45,607 nt of DNA, from NCBI GenBank assembly GCA_016179745.1, contig JACPCP010000015.1:1-45607 (forward strand). Direction: 5' to 3'. Below the pieces are notes generated by a model. That model did not search any database, was not told the origin of the DNA, and saw nothing but the letters and a program-made list of their open reading frames with translations. Numbering within the stretch: the stretch's first letter is position 1; every line of letters starts with the position of its first letter. This document shows positions 12,001-24,000 of this stretch, piece by piece. The stretch comes from Candidatus Omnitrophota bacterium. Lineage in GTDB: Bacteria; Omnitrophota; Omnitrophia; Omnitrophales; JACQLI01. A program made the translations under genes and the position numbers.

Positions 12001-15000
12001 GGCCTTTTGATGAGCCATGCGGCCTTTGTCGCCGTTTTGAAAGGATTCAAAGAAACAAGCCTCGAGAAACTCCGGCTGCAGGCGGAACGGGAGCAGGCGT
12101 CCGGTAAAAAGTCCGTCTTTTTCCGGACGCTCTACCAATTCTGGAAGGAGTTTAAAGACGCCGCCCCCGCCGATCGGGTGGCCCCTTACAGGAAAATTCT
12201 CGAGATTGAGGGAAATCTCAAGCGGGCCGGCATTTTGGAAGATCTTCTGGAGCATCGATTGAATTTGAGAGGCACAGGAATTTCCGATCCTGTGCTTGCA
12301 GGGAGAGATCCGGGCCTCCTTCAGGCGCACGCTGTCGCAGCGCTCGTCAAATATGGAGGCGACACCGCCAAATACAACGAACTTCTCAAAGTGGCCAAAG
12401 ACATCAAGCCGGATATTGTGAAGCCGGCGGGCGGGCTCGATTTAATGAGTGAAGGGGGAGATGACATGGGGCTCCTTCTCGCTCACGCTGAAACCATTAC
12501 CGATCCCGAGCAAGTTTTAGACTGGGAAAAATTGAAGGCGGGTGCCGCAAAAAGTGATTTCGGCAGACAAATGCTCGAATTCTGGGAAGGCTTTGTCCGG
12601 AAGTCAATCCCGGACCGCACAGCCGATTACAAGGATATTTTGACCGTGATCGGGAAACTGAAAGAAAAGGACGGAGCGAATGAAGTGCCTCTCGAGGCTT
12701 TGATTGGAAAGGAACTCAACTTGAGAGATCCCGAAGGAATGGATTCCGGCATTCTTCTCTCTCATGCCGTGGGGGGCCTTATTCAATACAGGGAAAAACA
12801 TCCCGGTGATAAGGACCCTGAGAATGCCGCCCGGAACTATATCGGGCTCATCAATGTTGCCCGGCAGATCAAGGGGCCTTTGGAGAAATTGATCCAGCCC
12901 GATCTTAAAGCAGGCGGCCGCACCCCCGGCCCGGACGGCCTCGTGCATTTCAATCTTCTCGAAGAAGGCGGGGGAGACATGGGGATCCTGATGGGCTCGG
13001 CCGGAACCGTTTTGGATCCGAAGTATTTCAAGGGCGATGTAAAAAAGTTCGTTGAGACGGCCGGTGTGGCTGAAGAAATCAGGACGGACTTCGAGGGCCT
13101 GCTTGAGATCGATTTGAAAAAACGGAACAAAACCACGCTCGATCTTTTGGCGCCCGAGGGGGCGGACATGGGCGCCCTCATGGGGGCGGCCGGGGCCTTT
13201 CTGGAAGACAAGGAAAAGAAGGATTCAGAATTCAAGGGCGATCTTGCGGCCTACCGGGCAAGGCTCGGGCAGGCGAAGGAAGTGAGGGAAGTGACCGGCC
13301 GGATTTATGAAGCGCTGGCAGGACGGGACAAGGGGTTCACGGATTTTCCCGAGTTCGACCTTCTCCGAGAGGAGAAAGAAGGGGAAACGAAGTGGGTCCC
13401 CGAGCAGATGGGGCTCCTCATGGCCTGGGCCAAGGAAGGCAAAGTCAAAGCCGAGCAATTCCTCGGTGTCGTTCAGTCGCCCGCTTTCGGGGATTATATG
13501 CATGCCCTTGCTGATGACGCCGAAGGTTACGACTTCCGAACGGTAGTTCACGACAACTTTAAAGCGGCGATCGGCCAGCGTGACGAATCCCAGAAAAAGC
13601 AAAGTTACTTCCATCTGGTCGGCCGGATTTCCTCCTATTCAAATCTTTATCCCGATGTTTATTCGCTTGAGACCGAACTCCTCGGCAGAACTGCGCTCAT
13701 CCGGGAAACGGGCAATCTCGAGTCGGCCAGGAATTCGGCAGCAATGGGGCGGCTCTACAACCGGGTGCAGCTGGGTGAAGAGGAGGTTGCCATCGGCCGT
13801 GACAGGGTGAGCACAACGACAGAATTGGAAAAGGCATTTTATTCGTTGGTGCTGGAGCAAGCGGCTCTTCAAAAAGGCAGCTCCTGGACAGACGCTGACC
13901 GGCAGGCGGCAGAGAACGGCTTCCCCGTCTTTTTCACGGAAATGCAGTCTGGGAGAATGAACAAAATTTGGAAAAATCAAATGACCGGACTTCCCGCACC
14001 CAATCCAGACTGGACCGAGAGAGATTATCAGCAAGCGGCAGAAGTTTGGCAGGCAGCCGCAAAGCCGTGGGTTGAGGAGCACCAGAAGATTTTGGATCTC
14101 CTCGACGAGGGCGAAATCGAATTCAAGATGCATCCCACGAAGACAAAGGAGAAGCTCTATTACCCCGTTGAAATGGAGTTTGACCTTCACAAGGAAAGAG
14201 TCGGGACCCTCGATTACCTTGAGACGTGGAAGAATAAAAAATTCACCGGCCTTGATGATACCCAAAGCCCCGTCAGGAAGTCGTTTGAAGAATATTACAA
14301 ATATGACCAGCTGCAGGGTCTTGTTGACTACTGGCACCGGGCCTTGCATGAGAACCCGGAAGGGCGGACGGAACCCATGACCTTTAAAGATATTGAGCGG
14401 GTGATGGACCGGACGAAGCGGGCGTGGAAATTCTACAAGACTTACTGGGAACCCGAAGGTGTATTTCTCACCAAGGGCGACATGATGGCCATCGTCTATG
14501 GGGGGGTAAAGACGGAACAGTTGGAAGGCTACTTCGTTCAAGGCCTCCTTGTTCTGGCCCTCGCCCAAGGCAGGCAAGACAAGCTCCCAGACGAGTATCG
14601 TGAGATGATTCCGGACGTAAAATTTAAGGGTCTTGAGGAGATTGATTCAAAGCTGAAGGGGCTTGAGAAGGTTAATTTGGGCCGGAAGCTCAAATTCCGG
14701 GAACTCAACTCTTACATCTATGAACTGGACCTCCTTCTGAAGAATTACTGGCATTCCGATTTGAGAAAGTTTGGGAGTCATCTTCCCGATATGCGCTTTC
14801 TCGCCGTCAGAAAACTGGCCGGGAAAATGGGCTTTGTGGATCCCCACGATGTCGATAAGACCTACCTGCTCTATGCCGGCGATGCGGGCGAGAAACAGAG
14901 GGAAATTATGTGGCAGGCGGCCTGGCACCTGAAGCGGGCGGCCCTCCCCGGGACCGACGCTTACCAATTTTTGGAGGCTCTCTACGACAACGTCCAGGAC

Positions 15001-18000
15001 GGAGTCCGGTTCCATCAAATTCTTGAATTCGGCGAACGGGTGATGGAAGGAGTCCGGGATGCCCGCTTCAATCACAGCCTGACCTTTGATAAAGAAATGC
15101 TGGCCGATGAAGCCCAGCTTGCGAAGTTCCTCATCCTGCGTTTGGCAACCCGTCCGTCGAAACGGGACCTTGTGACTCAGGAAGAAAAGAAAGCGGCCCG
15201 TATTTACACCGAGGCGGACACACAGGAACAGAAGCGGGAGTTTCTGGACTGGCTGATCGAACAAAATCAAATCCACGGGCGGATTGACGAAGGGCTTAAA
15301 GACGAGGTTTTGAAGCTCCCGACCTCCGAAGAAATCAACGCCGTCATTAACGACCTGAAGACCCTGATGCATGAGTTTGTGGAAGAGATGAGGATTCAGC
15401 CGGAGGCGGGCCAGGTTCTGAAAGCGCTTCTCAAGATCCGCTCAGAAAAGAGCGTAGAGAATTTTCTGAAAATTGAGGAAGGAATCCTGAAATTTTACCT
15501 TCAGGAGATCCTGACCCCGGCGCCGGTGAGCCTGAATGAGAAAGAGATGGAGATGACGCCCGGAGAATTCCTCCCGGTAGAGGCAGAGCAGAATGGAATC
15601 GCACTACCCGATACCGACCGGGAAAAATGGCTGAAGGCGGTCAACTCAGAAACCATTTCAAAATACGTGGTTCGTAGGATCTTCACCGATTGGAAGCATT
15701 GGAAGGAAAGAGAGGTGGAGCTCGGCTTTCCTGCCACGGAACGGCTCCAGTGGGAAGACTTTCTCAGGATGGTGGCCCGGGTCCGGGGGGTCCCGCTCAA
15801 AGAGGCTGGGATTCTGGACGAAGCCGCCTCGCCTTCGCTGACCCAAAAGCAGCGCTCCAATCGAGACGGCTTCGAGAGCGCCCAGCGGGTCGAGGTCGAG
15901 CACACCCTCCAGCCTGTGATGGAAAGGATTGTTGCAGAAGGAAATGAGCGGGTTAAAGAAGAGCTGAGAACAGGGGAGAGGAAATTCTCCCTGGAGGTGA
16001 AATTAGAAAAAGCATCCCCTGAGAGAATAGGCACAGAGAGAATTGTAGCCGCCGGTGTCATCGCCACCCTTCTAAGCGGACTCATCTATCTCCTGGTCTT
16101 ATTGGGGGCATTTTCAGATTATCTGCAGAGGCAGGCTTTTAAACCCGATCCTTCGGGAAGAGGAGGCAAGGCGGTCAAGAGGTCAGATTGGGAGTTCGTG
16201 AAAACCCACCTCATACCAAAAGAATCTTTCAACAAATTTAAAACAATGTGGGAGCGTCTAACAGGCCGATTGCCGGAAGTTCCAAGTTTGACCTTTCGGG
16301 CGATGATTTATTTCCCCGTCCTCTTCGGACTTCCGCTTTTATTCATTTGGCGGATGTATAGCACCTTTGACCCAGCGAATTCAATTATCTGGTTGGCCAT
16401 GCTTGATCTTACCGTCACATACCCCCTGATTGTCAATAACGTTCATATCCAGCTTGACTGGATTACAACCCGACTTTTCCCTCAGAGTGCTCGTGCCGAC
16501 GACAAGGAGGCTCGTTACCGAACGATTGCCCCCGAGGCCGAAAAACACACTCCCTATTACACGGGCAAAAATGGAAGCCCCAGACATGCAGAGGATTTGT
16601 TGGAAATGAAAGGTAAAGACGTTGATCCCAATGAAATTAAAAATCAGTTTCCTCACAAGGCGGGTTTGGACGCCGATCTCCCCGGGGATGAGAGAGATAT
16701 TTTTATCAAGGTGGTGGAAGTTAACGGGCAAGAAAAAATCTTACCTCTAAGCGACCCCGAGGCACAAGCGGCGTTAGCCAATCCAGCAGGAAGGAAAGTC
16801 ACCATTATTTATACCCGCCTTTCAGTCTTCACCCCCCCCTCCTACGACAAGGTGTGGGACCGATTGGAAGCGAAGCTGAAACGCCAGATCGATGAGGCTG
16901 ATCGGAAAAAGATGCAGAAAGAGCTGCTGGAGTGGTTTGAAGAGAAGTTTGAAGCAAATTGGAGAATGAACAGGATCGAAAGAGCATTTGAAGATGATTC
17001 TTTCCGGTTGTTCGGTGTGAGGTTTTCAGGTTCAGAAAAGATCAAATTCGGAGATATCTTTGGAGACGAGTTTTTTCTCAGGAACACAATTGACAGTCTT
17101 TCCAATAACCTGGATCCCAATGGAAGAGTCACCCTGACAATACTGACACAATTTGGCGCCGATCTTGTCAAGGCAAATCGGGATTACCAAGCTGGGAGAA
17201 TCGATCAAAACCACCCAGACTATTCAAAAGTCCTTACCTATCAATTCATTATTAAAATCCTCAACTATGCAAGGAGACAGGTCATCATAATCGGGCAAAG
17301 CCGTTTCAATAGTGCCCAATACACCAATCCTTTTTATGGGGGAAGGCGGGACGACAATGCAACATTGGCTCGGAGCGGCCGGGAACTGATCTATTGGACC
17401 CCTCCGGAAGACTTTCAATTCGATAAAAAGCAGGGACACCTGGCTGCTTTTACTGACTATATGATGGGAATCGATGGCCCGCCGCCTGTCAAGGCCGGAG
17501 AACCGATTCCTGGTTTGAGAAACCAGGGCCGTGTTGAAGACCCCGTGGGAGCGCTCCTGGTTGACCTGATGGGTGTTATATTTGGATTGGTTGGCTACCA
17601 GTGGGTTGCGTCGGCCATTCTCTTATTCTTTGGTGCAAACCTTATATTGATTCCCGGATATCCGGTCTGGGTGGGGCTTGTCTTGACTTTCGTTGGATTG
17701 AGGCTTGGGAAAGAACTTATGTCCTACATCCGGCCCTCAAACTTTAAGCCGCCCCGCCGTGGAGACAAGTATTTTGTTGAGGAGTTGTATCAGACGGGAG
17801 ACACGGATTTGGGCTATAACCCCCAGCACCTTTTAAGAACCCGTGTAAGAACAGGAACTGATTCGGAAGGGAAGGCCGTGTTTTCGACAAATGCGGAAGG
17901 AAGCTGGGCGGGATTTTTATTGGACGAAAAGAATCGAGCCGGAGATAACCCCGCCGATCCCCAGTATTGGTTTGGGAAGCTTCTGTTTCCCATCCGTAAG

Positions 18001-21000
18001 GCTGTTGAAGTTGCGAGCCATAGCCGTTTCTGGCCTGCATTTTTGGTGCCGGATACGATCATTCTCACTCCGAAGAACAAAGAGACCTTATATTCCCGGA
18101 ATGAGGATTTCGCCGGACTTCTTGGCACGTTCTACAAATTGGCCGATCAGATGGTTCTTGGGGTGTCCAACATGACAGGCAAGGGGCTGGTTATCTTTGA
18201 ACCTTGGTGGGGCCAGGGTGACGCAAGAAATTTTCCGACACCCTGGTGGTTTGTTTTGGCGGGGAACCTTGCAGGCAGCATGGCGGGCCTGGCTCTCTCG
18301 GTCCTTTTTATGAATGGAAATTATCTGACTTTCTGGATGTTTGGCTTCCAATTCTTGGGACTTGTCGCAACATTGGTGATGGGCGCAAGGATTGGAGGTG
18401 CCCTTGCCACAGTTCCTCATAAGCAGTTGAGTCACGACTATAAGGAAGCCGAGCGTGCCGGAGCGATTATCGTGGTCAATATTGGTATTACAGAGCCTGC
18501 CACTACCAATCGGATGGAGACTGACACACGGGTCAATGAGCGTTGGTTTATTGGTGATTTTTTGAGATTTGTTCTTGATATTTTCAAAGCTGGCGCAAAA
18601 GCTGTCTATCGCTGGATCACCGAACAGGGACCCTTGGGGTATCAGTCCACCCTCCTCTTTGGAATATGGATCATCAAGAGATACATTGTGGACCCGGCAT
18701 TTTCTGGGCTCGCCAACTTCTACTCACATTCTATTCCTCATACAACAGAATACGATATGGGTTCCATGATTCTTTCCAGTAACGCATGGGGCACTCTTCT
18801 TGCCATACTGATTTCAATTTTCATACTAGGTTTCCTCAGGAATGTAAGGGGAGTCGGTGGCGAAAAAGACGAGGCGTCGACGCTGTCGCCTTTCGCAAGA
18901 AAAGTGAACTTTACGCTGATGGCGATCCCGCTGATTCTCCTGATGGCACATTGGATCGGTCTGCTTTCGCTCTCTGCCGGCTTACTCGAAATGGTTTTCA
19001 TTGCAGGCTTGCCCGCCTTTGGTTATTTTCCGGCGAAGATTTTGGAAAGATACAACCTTGACACAACCCCTCTCCGATTTTTAATTTTGCTTGGTTCACC
19101 TTTCCTGGGCGGGGCCGTTGCTCCCATGGTGAATCCAGGACTCGTGGTTTTCAATTTTCCGGAAGTCCTTCTCCTTTTCTTGTTAACGATACAAATGTTT
19201 TTGGTCAATCCGATTTTGTTCGGAAGCGCCAGGGGACGGATGTGGCATAAAACCGCATTTTTCTATCTCAGCACAACGCTGTCCCTGGGGAATGCGATTC
19301 GTATTTTCAAATTTTTCGTCAGGGTCGTGATCAAAACCTCCATGGTCAGTTACCAGGATTTTAAGTCGAAATGGGATCTCTCCCTGGGAGCATTGATCGG
19401 CACGCCCTATGTCCTTCTGAGTAAGTTGGCGATCTTTGTAGTTCCGCCCGTTCTGTTTTTCGATATTGGAGGATACCGGTCGGCTGTCATTGCTCCATTG
19501 TCGAAGCTGCTTAGACTTGCAGATTTCTACGGTCCTGTCAGTCTGGGTGGAATGCAGGTATTTATCACCGGGCATCCGTATGTGACCGCTGTATTTCTTG
19601 GAATGGCCGCCGTCTGGTTCCTGTATCGTTCAAGCCGCTTGGTTGACCTTCCCATTAGAGACCAGCAGCATCCGTGGGTTGCCTTTGCATCGGTTGCGGT
19701 GAGAAACATCCTGCTTCTGGGGTCTTATCTTTACTTTTGGGATGTATTTCTGACTGCCCTATTCGGAATTTCTTCGGGCATTTTCTTCCATTCGAATTTG
19801 TGGACCTTTATCTTTGGCGTCACTTTCTTATGGTCGTGGTCCATGTCGCCCTGGCATGACTGGTTTATGTCGAAGGCGCTGCCGAAAGGATACCCTGCCG
19901 CAACGGTGCCCATGTCTTTCAGGAAGGCAAAGATGCTGTTCCGGCATTTCATTAACAGTCTCCTCTTGGAGTTTTTTGATCGGGTGCAGTTGGATGAAGC
20001 AAGCATGAATGAAAAATATGCCTGGTCTTTTAAATTTAAGTCAAGCGAACAGCCGAAACCGGGTGATCCGGACATACACTACGTATTCAAGATTGCGGGA
20101 GTTCGAAACTGGAAGGAAAACAGGACCCAACTCGCTGGGTTATCGAGCGTGCCCAATATGCTGTTTAATCTTGGGTTCTATTCGGGAATCTTTTTTGGAA
20201 TGAGCTTCTTTGTAGTAACCATCTTTCTTCACTCACTCCAGTTTGGCTGGCCAAGCTTTCTCTATTATGCATTTAGCGCCATTCCGGTCACCTTCCTCCT
20301 TCCGGCCTTGGCGGGGTTTGCGGCCGTAAACATTCTGATGATCTTTCCGCTGGGGGGCCTCGTTCTTGAGGAGTATCGCCGCTACATTGCGGATGAGACA
20401 ACTTCCATTCGGGATGGTCTGGGGCCCACACGCACGGGTTATCAAGTGCTGTATGCCCTGTTTGTGAAAGGCGGGAAAAACAATCTGCCCCCTCCTGAAA
20501 ATTGGCTGAATGGTGTTGTCCGCAAAGGCTTTATCTGGGGAGGCGAGAAGGCACTGAACCTCCTCGCTCGATTGCCCTTTGGGGTTGGAAAGTCATTCAT
20601 CAGATTGCTTTCGGCGAACGATGACGGAACTCCGCTGTTCAGGGCCAAGCCGATCGGAAAGAAAACGATTGGCGACGTGATGCCTCGGGAATTCCCCAAG
20701 CCAGGACCCTGGCGAACCTGGTTAATGCTGGGACTGGAAGCCGTGGCGCTGGCCGCCGTGCTTTATTTTATGAAGGGCGTCAATAAGGACAAAGAACGCA
20801 CGACAGGTCCGGCAACGAGCCGGCCGGCGGCGGAGCAGACGGTCGATATCGTTCCGCCACGGTCGGAGGTGCGGATGCCTGAAACGGGCCGGCTCAAGCG
20901 GATTAACCCGGCGGTGCATCCCGATCCGAAGGTGGTCATTTTTGATTTGGATGGGACGCTGGTCGATTCCCTCGGGATTCAGGAAGAGGCCTTCGGCCGG

Positions 21001-24000
21001 CTCTACTACTGGATTGTGAAGGGAGACCTCCGGGGGCGGGACTCCTCAGAGTATGCGGCGGCCGGGAAAGAATTTTTGAAAAGAACCATGGGGATGCTTT
21101 TCACAGCCCAGGTTTTAAGGATGCTTAAAGAAAGCCCGGCGTCCGAAAAAACCCTCAAGGCCCGTGCCGTCCGGATTGCCGAACGATACAAGATCCCAGC
21201 GGAAAAAATTCAGGGGCGTTCTTCCGGGAACGCCTATCTGGAAATCTACGAAGCCTTCTTGACAGAGAAGCTGGCCCAGACCGGCGTCAAGCGTCTGGCC
21301 GGCGTTGAGGGGTTCTTGAATTACCTGAAAGAAAGGGATATCCCAATCCACATCTTGACCGGCGGACTTGCCAAGATGGCTTACGAGCTGCCCCGGCGGG
21401 CGGGTGTCACCCATGACTTCAAGGAACACCACGGCGCTTCTCACGAAACTTTCCGAGTCACGACGGGCAAGGCGCACTTCATTGAGAAGATCCGAGGAAT
21501 GCATCGGGCGAAACCCCATCAGGTTTTGGTCTTTGGAGACGGGGCCGGAGATATGCGGGCAACGAGACTTCGCAACCGCAAGATTGCCGTTGGGATCGGG
21601 CTCGCCAAGGGAAGCCCGGATCTTGCCCAAGAGCTTGAAGCCTCCGGAGCGGACTTCATCGGCCATTCGCTTCGAGACTGGAAATCCTGGAAGAAGACCT
21701 TAAATCTCGAAGCGGCACCGGCAAAACGTTCCGAACTGCGGACTTCGGCCCGGTCCGATTCCTATGAATTTGTGAAACAAGTTGAACATGAGGCCGGGGC
21801 CCCCGGCGATCAGCACTTTCTGGGAATTGCGGAAGAGCTGAAACTGGGGTATCTGACCCCTGAGGAGGCGAGGCAGGAAGTCGAAAGACGTGTCCGCCAC
21901 CGATACCTTGATCTTGAGAAGCTCGTTCAAGAGGGGGAGTCGTCCGTCCCGATCGCATTGTATGAAATGTTGAGACGGCAGGTGGAAGAAAAAGACAAAC
22001 TGACTTCCGATGACAGGCCCGGGTTTATCCCCGAGGGTTTCGCTCCCGGCGCCCCCTATTACCAGGGGACCACCGTTCATCTCTTTGACCGGGGGAGTTA
22101 CGAAGGGCCCCGGTATTATCTCGGTTTGAATGTGCCGGGACGAAAACTTAGATTTCGAGGAGTGAAGGGACACACCAACCGGACCGGAGACAACTGTTTC
22201 CTTTGTCAGAAAAACATTCCTCCCCGGGAGATTGGGATCAAGTTTGCCGGGCTGGCAAAAAGCTACACGATCTTTGCGAATCCCTTCCCGTATGGTTTTT
22301 TTCATTTTGTCATGGTCCACGATGACCACCGGCGTCAATTTCTTGATCAAAAGACCCTTTTGGAAGTCATCCGGTTAAGCCATGAGCTTCCGGATTTTGT
22401 CTTCATGCACAATGGAGAGGCCGGCGCCTCGATCCCCTCCCACCACCACTGGCAGGGTTTTAAAGTGGGAGCCAGTTTGAGCATGACTCGCTTTAAGGAA
22501 CACCTTGACATAGACCCCAGCCTGAACAAACCCTTGATTCATGGCGACGCCTTTACAACAAGTTATGGAGAGAAAGTGAACTATGTCATCGGGACGTTTC
22601 CGATTTATCTCTATATCAACGAAGCGCTGAAGCCGAGCTCAGGGCTGTATGGCCGTCTTGAAATCTACAGGGATGAACCCGATTTTTTGGCGGCAAAGGT
22701 CCGGGACTGGTATGAAGGAGTGTCGGCCTACCTGGTGGAGGGCACAAACCCTGAGCAGGTCGCCGAGCTCGTGGATGCCCTGGTGAGAAAACTAACCGAC
22801 GAAGTTGGCGCAGGTTACAGCCTGGCCCTTCAACAAATGGAGCGGACGACGACGAAGAGGGTCTCTGTTCTGATCTTTCCCCGTCCCATGGGGAGAAGGC
22901 CGCAGCTGGCTCAAAATACAATCTTGATCGGAGCCCCCGAAATGGGCGGCTTGATCAACATTGCGGATCACCCCGGCTATTTTACGAATTTGGCCTTAAA
23001 CCAGGTTGCCGATCTGATGCGGGACGAGAGCCTTCCCTACGATCGTCTCGGGCCTCTTGACGAGGAGCTGGCTCGAAGATTTCGAGCGAGGTCGGAAGTG
23101 AGGACGCAAGCGGCCGCTCAAGCCCGGATCCGGGCGGAGCTGACCGGGACCCAGCGTGCGCTCATTAAAAATGAGAGAGAGCTCAGGAAACGGCTGAAAG
23201 AAGTTTTGGCGGACCGGACTCAAGACTTCAGCGACATCATCCTTGTGGTCAATGAGAAGAATTCTGAGAATGCCCGGCGGCTCATCGAACGGCAATTAAT
23301 AGGAACGGTCATTCCCAAATCCATGGAGCTTGGCAGGGACATCTGGATTATCGAGCAAACCGGGGCGGGAAGCATTACCGATCCCATGCAGGCTATCCAA
23401 AAAGTTCTCGAAAGGAAGAGGGATCTTTTTATCAAGGCCGGGGAAGACCCTGAAACCGTGGACCGGCTTTTGGAAGCGTCGGCCTTTTTTGTGGTGACCA
23501 TGAGCGGAAAGGCGAGCCGCAGTTTGACCGACAAGGCCTTTCTCAGGCTCCCCCAACCAAGAGGAAAGGGCCCGATTGGAAGTTATCTGGCAAGGGTTCT
23601 CCTCCAGCGGCTTTATTACCCACGGGTCCCCGGGGCCGTTATTCACTCGATTGACACGATGAACATTCCCCGGTTCCTTCCCGGAGAGCTTGGGGCGGCA
23701 GACATTCAAATGATCGGCGCCCCCCTCGGGACCCGTAATCGGGAAGTGCCGACCCTGGGGATGGCGGCGCTCCGGCATCCGAGGCGGGCGGGGTCGCAGG
23801 CGATCGAGTTTGTCGGAGAAAAATATACAAGAGAAGAACTGGATCAATTACAAGCGGCGGGACGGATCGGAAAAGAGATTGACGTGAACCACGCCGTTTA
23901 TTTTCTCAAATGGAAGCCGATCCGCTGGCTGATCGGTGAGGTGGAAGCGATGAAGCAGGCCCCCCCCGGGGCGCCTTACAACTGGGTGGAGTCTTTCTTT

